Shown: positions 42,149-53,704, counted from the stretch's first letter. The stretch: 64,000 nucleotides of DNA from Oncomelania hupensis (GCA_036898135.1 CM072513.1:89052066-89116065); one strand, 5' to 3'. Program-made: numbers and translations. The notes: generated by a model from the letters alone, not told the origin.

Positions 42149-43556
42149 AAGCAATAATTAGAAATAAAATAGAGAACTCTAGTTGCGACAAAACGACACA
42201 ACGCAACCTTATCTTTTACGTCTCATGCTAGTGTAACGCGTCCCTGTTTGCGTTATCTTATCAGAGGTAACCTAACTAACCTACTTTTCTATTTGTACGG
42301 GGACCGGGCCTTAATTCACAAAAATCACAGCATGTAAGACACCCAAAACAGAGCAAGTCTCACTGCCGTCCAAAGGTATCGTCATGTGCTCACAAATATG
42401 ACACTGAACTACAGTTTGTTTCCACTTTATGTACTTTTTTAATAATCTAACTTAACACATGACAATCAAGAAATATAAAACTCGCATGCACGTATATTAT
42501 AACTAACAATACAAAGAATAGTTAAATAAATTTGTTGGTCCTTACCTCATCTTCAATGTTCCTTCGCCACTCTTTCCTCCCTTGAAAATACCCACTTTCA
42601 CCCTAAACTAACAACATAGAACCGAGACAGCAAGCTAGGTTGTGCACACACACTAAAAACCAACCAAACTAACTGACCAACACCAACTAACTAACTGACT
42701 GACCAACTGACTAACTTACTGACTGACTTACTGACTGCAACTACTAAGCAAAGCACCCAACACTTGCACTATACAATCTGCCCTATCCACACTAAGTACC
42801 CTGCAGACCCTTTGTTCAGGCCTTTTATACCCTAACCCTGCAGAAATCACCATCCTCTCTACAAAAGGCGATGCACCAAACCTACGTCATTGAAAAGATC
42901 ATTCCCCGGGACTCACAACCAATCCCGATCTAGGAAGCGTCAGTCTGCTCCTTATACGAAAAAGACCCGTTGGTAGCTACCTACCTTACGTCACTGTCCA
43001 TCTACATTCCTAATCTTACCCGGCCAGAAGCTGACCCAGCGATTTTGGCCAGCACGTGCCAACCTAGCACTAAACTATTCTGTTATCTTCCTACTTACTA
43101 ATTGCAGTGGAGCTGTGCCGAGCTCAGCAATTTCTGCAACCCACCTTTATCATCACCTTCCCTTGTGTGACCCTCACTCAAAGGTTATACTAGCTCAACT
43201 TTCTCTCGCTGTGTCAGGCGACTGTCCATTATGGGTTAGCTGCTCTCGTTACCGTGAGAGGAAATCAGAGATGAAGAGAGCTACTCGGCGTTGTGCAGGT
43301 AGGCCTACTCAAAGAGTGTATGGCCTACTCCATAAAGGTTTGTCATAAAACTACAAAATTATGTGTGCTTTGCCCTTTTTAGGTACGAGGGTTTTACATG
43401 TATTTGTATTTTCTTCTTTTAGTGTGAAATCACAGATCAGCAATTAAAATCCACCACTGTTACGGTCACACTAGGCTACATGTTGTTTGATGCAAACGCA
43501 GAACTGTTGACGTAAGTTAGCACCAACTTTCAACCATCCCTATATGCATGTGGAGG
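42149..43556. other. Mostly unassigned sequence, possible minus-strand promoter
   Basis: No transposon family was recognised over ~1.4 kb. Includes a degenerate (ACTGACTA)-type tract at 42660-42745. A 77-codon plus-strand frame near 43115 has no recognisable similarity. A minus-strand TATA box and splice donor are listed separately. Confidence 0.4.
42546..42834 (-). promoter_or_regulatory. Candidate minus-strand TATA promoter and leader exon
   Basis: On the minus strand, GGTATAAAAGG at about 42834-42824 is a near-perfect TATA box. About 285 bp downstream, GAAGATGAG|GTAAG (exon end 42546) is a consensus splice donor. Initiation would fall near 42800. No downstream exon was identified, and an LTR promoter is an alternative. 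Confidence 0.3.
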
Positions 43557-43562
43557 TTTCTG

Positions 43563-43957
43563 GGGGGTGGCCTCGTGGCGCAGAGGATAAGTCGCCGGTT
43601 TCCTATGCCGAAGGTCGCGGGTTCGATTCCCGCAAGGGGCGAACGTATGTGACTTAGGTACGAGACTATTGAGGTCACCGAGGGTTTTCTCCGGGCACTC
43701 CGGTTTCCTCCCTCCCTTCAATAATGGTACAGGACGCAGTCAATATAAAAATTTCAAAAATAAAAATTCGATTTTCTTTCCGTCTTCTAATAGCGATCTC
43801 CCTGCCTTTACACCACCTGTTTGAGTGATGGATGTGTGTTTGGTATGTGTGAGGGTGGATGAGACAGGTGAGCGTGTATGTTGGTATAGGTCGCCGCGCT
43901 TTGAGCCTGAATGATTTGGGGTAAGGCGCGTATAGCATCCTGTATTATTATTATTTA
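43563..43957 (+). mobile_element. tRNA-Arg-like SINE (family A), full length
   Basis: A box GTGGCGCAGAGGATAAG near 43576 and B box GGTTCGATTCC at 43620-43630, body with GACTTAGGTACGAGACTATT, TAGCGATCTCCCTGCCTTTA and CCGCGCTTTGAGCCTGAATG, and a short (ATT)n tail. TTTCTG flanks both sides (43557-43562, 43958-43963), a short target duplication. This is the best reference copy of the family in the window. Confidence 0.92.
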
Positions 43958-43967
43958 TTTCTGTCTG

Positions 43968-44019
43968 CCTGTTCGTGTGTCTATCTCCCTCTGTCTCTGT
44001 CTCTGTCTCTGTCTGTCTG

Positions 44020-44088
<69 letters not shown>

Positions 44089-44184
44089 GACTCTCTCCGC
44101 CTCTCTCTGTCTCTCTCCGCCTCTCTCTGTAACTTTCTGTTTCAGTTTCGGTCTGTGTGTGTGTGTTTGTGTGTGTGTTTGTGT

Positions 44185-44252
<68 letters not shown>

Positions 44253-44410
44253 TATGTGTCTTTCTGTCTCTGTCTCTCTGTTTCCCTTTCCCTCCTTTTT
44301 CTTTTTCACCTCTTAACTTCCCACCCTCCCCCACTCTCCTGTCCATAAAACACACACACACGCACGCACACACCTACATACATACACACACACACACATA
44401 CGCACACACA
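43968..44410 (+). repeat. (CT)n, (GT)n and (CA)n microsatellite cluster
   Basis: Imperfect CT-rich tracts at 43985-44135, a GT run near 44153-44184, perfect (CT)n to 44247, then CA-rich repeats at 44349-44411. Frames through it are artefacts. Confidence 0.95.
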
Positions 44411-44477
44411 CCGACTAGCAACCTGTGCTGCTGCAGTGAAAGGAGCATCCAGCTTTCTAAGGGTCAATACACAGGAA

Positions 44478-45053
44478 CCCCCGTTGGGGTGCCGGGGGTT
44501 TCAGTATAAATAGTATCCCCACTTTCTGGAAATGTAGTGCTTTAAATTCCCACTGTCGCTGTCTTTCTCATTTGCTCTTTCTCAGTCTTGCTCTGTTCTA
44601 TCAATCTGCTATACTATCTTCTTCTTTGCTAGATCAATGACCTACCTTTTTTCTTGAAAACTCTTCCTGGACAAGACTCCTTGTTTGTGTATGGGGTCTG
44701 TTGGATCAGCTTGGGAGTGTTGGACGCTTTCTGCCGGGTGGTCACTAGGGCTTCCTATGATGCTATTATTTAGCACTATAGGCATTTTATAGGTATGTGT
44801 TTTGTTGATGATTTATAATGATGTTTATATTCTATTTTGTTTTTGTAACCGGGGGTTCGAGTAGTTGGGGTAAAGCCTCAGCCGTCCCCTGCATGGGATG
44901 TCTTTATTGTGAAGTGACTGGCCGGTGGAGGGCATTCAATTTTCCCACTAGGGTTGTTTCGGCAGATCTTTTATGCGGATTGGGGGTTGTCCGGTCCTGA
45001 TTTGGCTCGGTAGAGTCCGCTGGACCTAAAGCAACAATTAATCAATCAATCAA
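44478..45053 (+). mobile_element. Hairpin retroposon copy (576 bp), 5' end at the hairpin
   Basis: Begins exactly at the CCCCCGTTGG...CCGGGGG inverted repeat, then TATAAATAG, and runs to GTCCGCTGGACCTAAAGCAA and a (TCAA)n tail. The 14-bp target duplication TCAATACACAGGAA is perfect (44464-44477, 45054-45067). It is 5'-truncated relative to 9596-10301. Confidence 0.85.
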
Positions 45054-45149
45054 TCAATACACAGGAAATAAGATGCGCTTTTTTGCTGGCACTATCTGCA
45101 CCCTGCGGAAATCACGGACATGTAGTCCAATGACTCATCTTGAGCTGAC

Positions 45150-45247
<98 letters not shown>

Positions 45248-45276
45248 CAGAGACAGAGAGAGAGAGAGAGAGGTCG
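45150..45276 (+). repeat. (GA)n microsatellite with GACA interruptions
   Basis: GA tract, a short (GACA)n stretch near 45228-45258, then GA again. Confidence 0.97.
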
Positions 45277-45402
45277 CAATTCATTATAATTTATATAATT
45301 TATTTACTAGCTGCACACCTTCCTTCCCCTCCTCACCCCTCACCCCCCCCCACTCCAAAAAAATCTAAAGACAGGTAAATATTTTTTAAAATAAAGAATG
45401 TA

Positions 45403-45417
45403 ATAATGATAATAATG

Positions 45418-45507
<90 letters not shown>

Positions 45508-45532
45508 CTTCTTCTTCTTCTTCTTCTTCTTC

Positions 45533-45592
<60 letters not shown>

Positions 45593-45606
45593 CTTACTTA
45601 CTTACT
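45403..45606. repeat. Self-complementary (AAT)n-(CTT)n-(ATT)n microsatellite
   Basis: About 30 AAT repeats at 45418-45507, a (CTT)n middle at 45508-45533, then (ATT)n to 45590 and (ACTT)n to 45615. The outer blocks are complementary and could form a ~55-bp hairpin. Two opposed retroposon tails meeting here could explain it. Confidence 0.95.
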
Positions 45607-45615
45607 TACTTACTT

Positions 45616-46061
45616 AATGAATGAGTTAACTTGTACCTATAAACACAAGTAATATCTAAGAGTTTTAAACATTTTACCCGATCAAATTAAAATAATTTTA
45701 ATGAAAGCCTTTTAAAACTCCACAAACTTGTTGACTGTGGTGCTAGTTTATTTCTTTTCTACTGCCAGTTTCTAGAAGAATTGGATTCCTTGGCACAAGG
45801 TCAAGGTCGAAGTGAAGTCACACCACAAATCGATGTGGGGGAGAAAAAAAAAGCGAACAACATCAACGCAAATGGGTTATTGATAAGGTCTAGTTCACCA
45901 AATTTTGGACTATCCCCAACACACAAAAAGACTAACTTCCGTGATATAAAGAATTACCTGAATGTTTGCTCTATCGGAAAATTAATAATAATTAAGATTA
46001 AGTCAAAAACATGACATCTTTTAAAAGTTGGGTTTTGATATAAATCGATACACTGGATAGG
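45616..46061. other. No recognisable gene
   Basis: AT-rich spacer between microsatellite and SINE. Confidence 0.45.
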
Positions 46062-46490
46062 GAGACACTGTGGTCTAATGGTAGTGCTTCGGCTTGTGGA
46101 TCGGAAAGTCCCGGGTTCGAGCCCTGGCTGGGCCATTGTGTTGTGTCCCTGGGAAAGATATTTTACTCCCGTTTCCTACTCCTTCGGATGAGAGTATAAA
46201 CCGAGGCCTAGTCTGTGTCGCATACATTCCATCATAACCGACTTTAAAGATCCTGACGCTCATGCCCTAGACGGGTGAGTGACGGTGACAAGAACACACC
46301 CCGCATGCACCTAGGTCCTTCTCCCCCATCCCTGGCTGCCCAGGATTGTGCTCAGTTGTCCGGGCGTCAGACCATGCGCCCAAAGGCTGTGGGTGGGCGT
46401 CTCGGGCGGCTTGAGTTAGATCCTGAATCGACCAGCGCCTTGCGCAGCTCTTGAGCTGGAAAAGCGCTATATAAGAACGATAAAAAAAAT
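46062..46490 (+). mobile_element. tRNA-derived SINE (family C), full length
   Basis: Head TGTGGTCTAATGGTAGTGC (A box) and CCCGGGTTCGAGCCCTGG (B box), then CATTGTGTTGTGTCCCTGGG, CTCCTTCGGATGAGAGTATA, AAAGATCCTGACGCTCATG, CTGCCCAGGATTGTGCTCAG, CGGGCGGCTTGAGTTAGATC and GCTGGAAAAGCGCTATATAA with an A-rich tail. Reference copy for the other family C pieces. Confidence 0.92.
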
Positions 46491-46892
46491 AAAAAAGAAT
46501 GTGGTCAGTTTTATTGTTAACACGGCACTGCAGGGAAAGTGTGCAAGGCAGGCCGAGTTCTTTGCTTGCACAACAAAATAGAGGCGCCCCAAATTCAAAA
46601 CTAAACGGTCGACTTGATAAACGATTGCCCATTATATCATCTCTTTAATGTGTCAACAATGCCATTTCCCAATTGTCACACATACCACCAAAAAAAAAAA
46701 AGCAACAACAACAACGAATTTCCTTGAAACACTAGAAAAGAAATGTTTTATTGTAGCCATTGTGTCGTAAGATAGGGTGGCGTTAAAGACAAAATCATTT
46801 TCTCAGGGCCAGCTTTTTGCAAGGTTAGTACCATCTCCTTTTCTTCGATGTTGTATCTTACTTTTCAAATTCGGAAGGGAGCCAGGTACCCA
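46491..46892. other. No recognisable gene
   Basis: Spacer with an A-rich run near 46690. Nothing assignable. Confidence 0.45.
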
Positions 46893-46899
46893 TTCGCAT

Positions 46900-47521
46900 C
46901 CCCAGTGGGGGTCCCGGGGGTTTCTGTATAAATAGTATCCCCACTTTCTGGAAATTTACTGCATTAAATTCCCACTGTCGCTGTCTTTCTTCTTTGGTCT
47001 TTCTCATTTTTACTCTGTTCTATCAATCTACTATACTATCTTCTTCTTCGCTAGACTAGTCACCTACATTTTTTCTTGAAAACTCTTCCGGGACAAAACT
47101 TATTTGTGTGAGATCTGTTGGATCAGCTTGGGAAGATTGGACGCTTTCTGCCAAATGGCCACTAGAGCTTCCTGTGATATTATTATTTAGCAATGTAGGC
47201 ATTTTATATGTATTTGTTTGGTTGATATTTTATAGGGATGTTTGGGGATGTTTGTATTCTATTTTGTTTTTGTAAACGGGGGTTCGATAAATTAGAGTAC
47301 AGCCTCAGCGTTCTATGCGTGGGATGCCTTTATCATACAGTGACCGGCTGGTGGAGTGCATTCAGTGTTACCACTAGGGTTGTTTCAGAGGATCTGTTAT
47401 ACGGATCAGGGGTGAGTTCTCTTTCAACCAAGTTGTGGTCTTGAGTTTGTGGTTCTGATTCGGCTCTTTGTAGTCTGCTGGACCATGTAAGCGATGAATA
47501 ACTAACTAACTAATTAACGCC
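46900..47521 (+). mobile_element. Hairpin retroposon copy, diverged
   Basis: Begins CCCCAGTGGGGGTCCCGGGGG then TCTGTATAAATAG and follows the family to GTCTGCTGGACCATGTAAGC and an (ACTA)n-like tail. TTCGCAT at 46893-46899 and 47522-47528 is a 7-bp target duplication. The hairpin arms are partly altered. Also starts at the hairpin. Confidence 0.8.
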
Positions 47522-47707
47522 TTCGCATTTGGGTAGGCTGGGGCTGATTCGCGTGAGAAGTGTTTGCTAACTCGATCCCCACATTTGAATGTCTTGATTC
47601 CCTACGCCATCCCCTTCTAAAAAAAAAAAGACCCCACCACGAAAATAAATAAATAAATAATAAAAATTACAAAAAGAAATGAAATAAATAAACAAATAAA
47701 CAAATAA

Positions 47708-47739
<32 letters not shown>

Positions 47740-48173
47740 ATTTAAAATAAATAAAGTGCATCTACACATCGAGAGGCATTTTGGATCTCAACAAAATCAG
47801 CAACTCAAAATAAAATAAAACGAAATAAAACTATTTCAAATTGGAATGAATGCAGTGGAACGTGAACCCATCACCAAGCGGTTCGAGTGCAGTAGGGAAA
47901 TCCCCGTGTCCTAGAAATGCGATCATCGCGCATGCGCTCTCTGGTGAACTGAGTCATTCTAAATATTACGGTCGGTGACGAAATACTTGGGGACGGAGCC
48001 ACGTGGATCTAGGCCTATGGAGAGGACAACGGATTTGTGCTCATGTTTGTGTTTAGTCGTAGGGTAGACCTACTGTTCCTGTAATTGTAGGTTTCTTTGA
48101 ATTATTTTAACAATTGAAGAGCACTATACACAAATGAATTGTAAAGTTCTCTTAAATCGTCATTCAAAGAACC
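47522..48173. other. No gene; (AAAT)n tract
   Basis: Contains an A-rich and (AAAT)n region at about 47620-47760. The rest is unassigned. Confidence 0.5.
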
Positions 48174-48176
48174 AAG

Positions 48177-48247
<71 letters not shown>

Positions 48248-48300
48248 GATTTATATAGCGCATATATCTCACGGTACATGGCGATAAATTGATGTAACCA
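48174..48300 (-). mobile_element. SINE 3' fragment with (GTA)n tail
   Basis: (TAC)n at 48176-48246 followed by GATTTATATAGCGCATATAT. In minus orientation this reads as the GCGCTATATAAATC ending plus a (GTA)n tail shared by SINE families here. The body is too short to name the family. Confidence 0.5.
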
Positions 48301-48360
48301 TGGATTAGAAAATCCAAAATGCAGAGCATGGAATCCTGATTATAACAAAGTAATAAAATA

Positions 48361-48857
48361 TACTACTCAAAATAATACAAGGGCCACTTGGACATTATGG
48401 GTCTCCCTTTTTATCAGATGCATGGTTAGAAAAGAGTTGAGTTGAGTTGATTATAGATTAACGTCCCCGGACACACAAGCGTATAGGGGACGATATTAGA
48501 AAAGAAGCAAAAGCGCTGCCATTTATACCCAGAAAAAAGCGCCGATTGTTGAACTGAACTCAGAAAATGCAAGCCTTTCGCGTGCAAATTACTTTTTAAT
48601 GTAAAAATTTTTGCTTTATTAGCAAGACAACAGTAAATTAGGGTCATTTTTTTGGTAAAAATTGGGTTTGTTTTTCAACTCAGTGCAGAAAGTTCAAAAT
48701 TCACACATGTGATTACTTGTCAGAATAAGATTGTCTTGAATGTTACTGTACAGGATAAGTTTTGAAATAAGCAATATAAGCGATATTATTAATAGCAGCA
48801 AAAAATAATTAAACTAAATGAAATATGAGAGTGGCCCTTAAATTATTTTGAGTAGTA
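48361..48857. mobile_element. TA-flanked MITE with 27-bp TIRs (497 bp)
   Basis: TACTACTCAAAATAATACAA...GGGCCAC at the left, complement of TACTACTCAAAATAATTTAA...GGGCCAC at the right (two mismatches), flanked by TA. Tc1/mariner-type insertion site. No transposase. A 61-bp retroposon sits inside. Confidence 0.78.
48435..48495 (-). mobile_element. Ultra-short retroposon (61 bp) in the MITE
   Basis: On the minus strand CGTCCCCTATACGCTTGTGT, GTCCGGGGACGTTAATC then a (CAACT)n tail, seen as AGTTG repeats. TTAGAAAAG lies on both sides (48426-48434, 48496-48504). Same family as the poly(A)-tailed insert at 11799-11891. Confidence 0.7.
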
Positions 48858-49630
48858 TATATTCAAGAGTACGTAATTTTAACAGCCTTGTCTAGTAAAT
48901 TAATGCTGATATTCTCGAAATTGAAAATAATTGTATTATTGGATGTGTTATGTGTTGTTTAGAATAAACATAAGTTAAAAATATGTATTTTTATGCGCCT
49001 GTGTCTTTCCAGAAACCCCGGGCATCCCCACGGGGGAGAAAGTGAGGATACTATTTAATCAGAAACCCCTGGCACCCCCTCCCCCAACCTCCCCATCTCT
49101 CCCGGGAGGGGGGGGGGGGGATCCGTACAGTTGGAGAACGTAAGTGCTGGTCTCTGTCTGATTTCCTCTCATAGTGGCGACAGCAGTTAAACAAACAACC
49201 GACAAACAGTGTTTTCATTTTTTTAAAGAAAATGAAAAGAACACGCTATTAAACTGCAGTTATTTAAACAGTTATTATACACGATGTTATCGAAGCAAAT
49301 TCCTTTCTTGGATTAAAGTATGTATTCTGTGTGCATTTGTAAACAGTTAACTAAGGCTGAATGGACATAATTCATTCTTCCCCCCCCCCCTTACCCCCAT
49401 ACCCTCCCACCTCCCCTCCCCCCAAATACGCGGGATCTGTTGCAGAGATGCCTCTGTACAGCAGATGTTACTCTGTTTTTGTCGAGTTCTAGGCCTCTCC
49501 AATGTAAAGGCAATCAAATTTCATTCATTCACGTTCACGTGCTTCTTGCGGCGAAAGCTAAATTTAGAAACTCACACCACCTGGGATATGATGTCATTCC
49601 ATACCCGTCGCGCGACGAGATCTGAGAAGT

Positions 49631-49680
<50 letters not shown>

Positions 49681-50211
49681 CCGATCTAGCCATAAATGAT
49701 GAAATTGTGGTATTGTTGACATTATGCGTAAATGAAGAAAGATAAGCAGTTCTATGGTTTGTAAACACAAGGAGCTGACTTGACGTAAAACTACAGAAGA
49801 CATTTACATAGGAGTCAATCTATTATTTTCATTAAATTCAAAGTTAGTCTATTCGATCTAAATATAAACAACAACGACAATACCAATGTAACGGATTTAA
49901 TTCAGTTTTATTGTCGGTTTTACTAGAAGGGGTAATTCACGGGGATTTCTTGTGGTTTTTTTTTTAATTCTTGGAGATGAATGCTTTTGTTTTATTTTCC
50001 AGACTTATCTAGGCATACTTTCAAATAGTCGGGGTGAATCAGTAAGAGTCAAATTTCGGTCTGTTTGTTGGTCCGTCTGTCGGTCAATTTGACGCCACAT
50101 CTCAATACCAACTGAACGGATTTTGACCACACTTCATAAAACACACTACCTACATAAGTGGTCCACCTCCCGTGCCATTAGACGTGCTCTACCGCCATTG
50201 TTAAGGTCACT
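48858..50211. other. No gene; small retroposon remnant and (GA)n
   Basis: GGATACTATTTAATCAGAAA with CCCCTGGCACCCC near 49050 resembles the 5' hairpin region of the hairpin retroposon family (minus). C-rich runs at 49090-49115 and 49378-49425. (GA)n at 49632-49677. No supported frame. Confidence 0.5.
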
Positions 50212-50221
50212 GGAGTTATTT

Positions 50222-50746
50222 TACAGTGCATACCTTCAAATATTTAGGAGCCATTGTATCAGACAATGGGTCCCGACAGGAAGTCCTCTCCATCTTCCTA
50301 AATGCTTGCGAAACATGGACCCTCACAGCAGATCTCCAAAGAAGAATACAAAGCATGGAGATGAGGTGCTACAGAAGACTTCTGGGCATTTTCTATACCC
50401 ATCACATCACCAACGACGAAGTCCGACATACCATCACACAAGCCATTGGACAACACGATGACCTGCTCACAGTAATGAAAAAACGTAAACTCCGATGGTA
50501 TGGCCACGTCACCAGATCATCAGGTCTTGCAAAGACCATCCTGCAAGGCACAATGCAAGGGGGTAGAAGACGAGGGAGACCGAAAAACAGGTGGGAGGAC
50601 AACATTCGAGAATGGACTGGTTTGACACTGAGCGAAACAATCAGGGTTGCTGAGGACATGGAAAGATGGATTACGCTGGTTAAACGATCATTCGTGGTAC
50701 CCCTACGACCTCCGAGTTATGGGATAGGATAGGATAGGATAGGATA
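50222..50746 (+). pseudogene. LINE-R copy with internal deletion
   Basis: FKYLGAIVSDNGSRQEVLS joins directly to IFLNACETWTLTADLQRRIQ, so the ~45 residues normally between them are lost in frame. It continues through KRKLRWYGHVTRSSGLAKT and GRRRGRPKNRWEDNIREWTG to a stop and a (GGATA)n tail. GGAGTTATTT on both sides (50212-50221, 50747-50756) proves the insertion boundaries. Confidence 0.88.
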
Positions 50747-50756
50747 GGAGTTATTT

Positions 50757-51221
50757 GTTGCAAAACACAAGGTTTTTTGTTCAATATCTCAAGGACGGAA
50801 TAATCGATTTTGTTGAGTTTGGTATAGAAGTACTTTAAATCATAGGTAATAGGTCATCCTTTGGTAGCAGCCCGACTGTTGGTCATTCGCCCCGAATGTA
50901 ACTTTCCTGTTCAAAACAAACGGTTTACTTGATCTCAATAATAAGTGAACCGAAATGTATCATTATTACTCAAAGGTCAAGGTCATTGTGCTTCACCATC
51001 TGCTACACACTCTTTGCGTTGTATATAAAAATTGGCTGAGCAGCCGATCGGGATAATTTTTTTGCTTGCAGGTAGTTGAGATAGCCCCCTATCATTTCAT
51101 GTTTTCCTGTTGCTTAGTTAGAATGAAACCGAGTCAAAATCCCGCCAAGAAAAAGTTAATTAATATGATTACTTTTCAGCTATGTGTGTGCAAATGCATT
51201 TGAATGACTTGTCATCTTGCT
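50757..51221. other. No recognisable gene
   Basis: Unassigned AT-rich sequence. Confidence 0.45.
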
Positions 51222-51830
51222 CCTATCCTATCCTATCCTATCCTATCCTATCCTATCCTATCCCATCCTGTCCTATCCTATCCTATCCTATCCCGTAACT
51301 CAAAGGTCATTGGGCACCACAGACGATCGTCTAACCAGCGTAATCCACCTTTCTCTGTCTTCAGCAACCCTCATGGCTTCGCTCAGTGTCAAGCCAATCC
51401 ATTCTCGAATTTTGTCCTCCTACCTCTTTTTCGGTCTCCCTCTTCTTCTGCCTCTTTGCATCGTCCCTTGCAGGATGGTTTTTGCAATGCCTGATGATCT
51501 GGTGACGTGGCCATACCTTCGGCTTTTCCGTTTCTTCATCACTGTGAGTATATCATCATGATGTCCAATGGCTTGTGTGATGGTCTGTCGGACTTCGTTG
51601 TTGGTGATGTGCTGGGTATAGGAAATGCCCAGAAGTCTTCTGTAGCACCTCATCTTCATGCTTTGTATTATTCGTTGTAGATTTGCTGTGAGAGTCGACC
51701 ACGTTTCGCAAGCGTATAGGAAGATGGAGATAACAAGGGAGCGCAGCAGCCTTACCTCGGAATGTAGACTGATGGTCCCGTCTTTCCAAATGGGCTTCAA
51801 CCTTGTCAGGACGGCAGTTGATCCTGTTAT
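51222..51830 (-). pseudogene. LINE-R copy, 3' part
   Basis: Long (TATCC)n tail at 51222-51293. A minus-strand frame encodes LKPIWKDGTISLHSEVRLLR, an extra residue in CETWSTLTANLQR, then RRLLGISYTQHITNNEVRQT and RSSGIAKTILQGTMQRG. 5'-truncated before the FADD box. No clear target duplication. Confidence 0.87.
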
Positions 51831-51956
51831 CATTTATCATACTTTTTCATGTAACTAACTAAATTAATAAATATGCATACAGATGTCAGGCCTACCCCTG
51901 TTTTTTTTTTAATTTAATCTCCGTATGTGAGAAAGTTTCATATTTACTTTGAATTG

Positions 51957-52150
51957 AGGGGCCGGGTAGCTCAGTTGGTAAGAGCGTCTTGCTAGTAACC
52001 GAAAGGTCGCTGGTTCGAATCCAGGATTGGTCAACGTGTGATCATATTATTTTCCCCTTCACCAACGACTGGCCCGCTGGTGTCAGTATAAATCGGTCCA
52101 GTAGTCACCTATATGCGAAAGTGTCGTGTGACTATAATCTACAAACAACA
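51957..52150 (+). mobile_element. tRNA-derived SINE (family B), 194 bp
   Basis: Same ends as 11596-11788: A box GGGTAGCTCAGTTGGTAAG, B box GGTTCGAATCC, terminal ATAATCTACAAACAAC. ACTTTGAATTG flanks both sides (51946-51956, 52151-52161), an 11-bp target duplication. Confidence 0.9.
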
Positions 52151-52161
52151 ACTTTGAATTG

Positions 52162-52780
52162 TAATGTTCCATTCTTAAAATTAAAAATCACCCCTCCCAC
52201 CCCACCCCACCCCCCAAAAAACGGTCAAAGAAAGAAATTCTAATTCTTTAAACCTTTGTACCATAGGAAGCATATTTTTCAACACCAAGGTCTGTTCATT
52301 TCCTTTTTTGTCTTTAAGGTCATGACCTCTAGGCGCTCCCTTTAAAAGAATAACCCCTTGGTAAACTAAACCCCTCAGGGTTACGGCACAGGCATACTTC
52401 AGATAAGTGCACTGTTGATAGGACTGCAATGTGGATATTGCAACATTACGTAGGGGCTTAGGGGCTCGGCGCTTGACAGGTGCTTAGCTAAATCGGAGTG
52501 GATGGGAGCGAGGGACGGGAGTGGAGGTGGGGGAGAGGGGCACGAAGTAGTGAAAATACCTCCCAAGCCAAGAAAAGGCAAGGCAAGGCAAACTGCATAC
52601 TGCTTAGCTGAGATTAACCGATACTTTATTACTTTCCGCCTTTCCACTTGTTGGGAGACAAACAAGTTTGTATGTATTTGTAAAACATTAAGGTGGCTCG
52701 CGTAAAGAGATAGCGCTACTGTTTGTTGATAGAAAGCTTTAGGAAGCACAGAATCTTGGTTGGTAGTTCTTTTTCGTAGG
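52162..52780. other. No recognisable gene
   Basis: Unassigned. A C-rich tract near 52195-52220. Confidence 0.45.
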
Positions 52781-52909
52781 AAAACCCCCAGTCTACGTCA
52801 TAACTTTTGCGCTGCCGGAAGGTCACGACCTCCTCATTTGCATTACGCAGAAACCTTCGTTGAGTGAAAATGCGGAATTTTCATCATGTTGACGGATCGT
52901 GATTCTTAT
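52781..52909 (+). promoter_or_regulatory. Candidate host promoter and leader exon
   Basis: TACGTCA (CRE-like) near 52793 and CCGGAAG (ETS-like) near 52814 lie upstream of an exon-like stretch that ends at a consensus splice donor TAT|GTAAGT (52910). An ATG at 52886 would give only eight codons before the junction. Such TATA-less arrangements are common for housekeeping genes. Motif evidence only. Confidence 0.35.
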
Positions 52910-53115
52910 GTAAGTTTCTGGTATTTTTTTTGCATATATCGGGGCAATTGCTATAAACGTAAGCTTGAATAAAGGCTTTGACTGTATTCTCTCATCTTTT
53001 GTTTTGCTGTTGTTGCTGTTGTTGTTGTTGTTGTTGTTGTTGAATCATTAAAACAGGTTTAAGCTTACTTTTCTCCAAAAAAAATGTGCTGTTCTTGGGC
53101 TGCTTTTGCTTTCAG

Positions 53116-53134
53116 ATGTAAAATGGCGGAGGAG
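53116..53134 (+). CDS. Candidate start exon of a host gene
   Basis: A textbook 3' splice site, TGCTTTTGCTTTCAG, ends at 53115. It is followed by AAAATGGCGGAGGAG (start-like, and a YY1-like AAAATGGCGG motif) and a possible donor GAG|GTAATT at 53135. If real, the coding part here is just four codons (MAEE). No downstream exons could be recognised, and no protein can be named. Confidence 0.25.
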
Positions 53135-53704
53135 GTAATTGTGGTTCCGATTGAGATTTTCAACATTAGTTTGGCATTATGTCTAGGTTTCAAGTGTCTC
53201 CTATGGGCATGGTAAAGATGTAAAATCACTTTTCTGGTGTATCCGTATGAATGTGTACAAACAGCCCTTGGTTTAGATGAGCCCTATACTATTAGGTTCG
53301 TAGGCTAGTGTAGGCAATCAATACAAGTTGGGGCTATAGAAGCTCTCTAATTTGGGGGAGGGGGGAGGGGGGGGTTCTTTGTTTTTTCTAAAGCAGAAGA
53401 TAAAAATTACTAATGCTAAATCCTAAACTTCAGCTAAACTTTCGTTGGGGAAAGTATCCTTTTTAGCAAATGATGAACCAAATCTAAAGCCTATTGCGTT
53501 TTCGACGAAAACAACCTCCGCAAGTTAGAGAGTTATGATGGCATTTACTTTCCCTGGATAAGGGCGAACGAAATGTCGCCTGCAACTAAAGGCGCTGCCG
53601 TTTCAGACCCGCAGCCACGAACAAAAGTTCGCAAAGATTTCCCGATTGCATAACCGGAAACGAAAGGGATCACTACGAACCAAGTTTCGTTGGTCGAACT
53701 ATTA

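Noticed and set aside
43115..43348. 77-codon frame with a possible donor CAG|GTAGGC
   Set aside because: No homology, weak donor, no acceptor or promoter in register.
43563..43640. Functional tRNA-Arg gene
   Set aside because: A and B boxes are those of a SINE head; the sequence continues into a conserved SINE body and tail, recurs many times, and the stems pair poorly.
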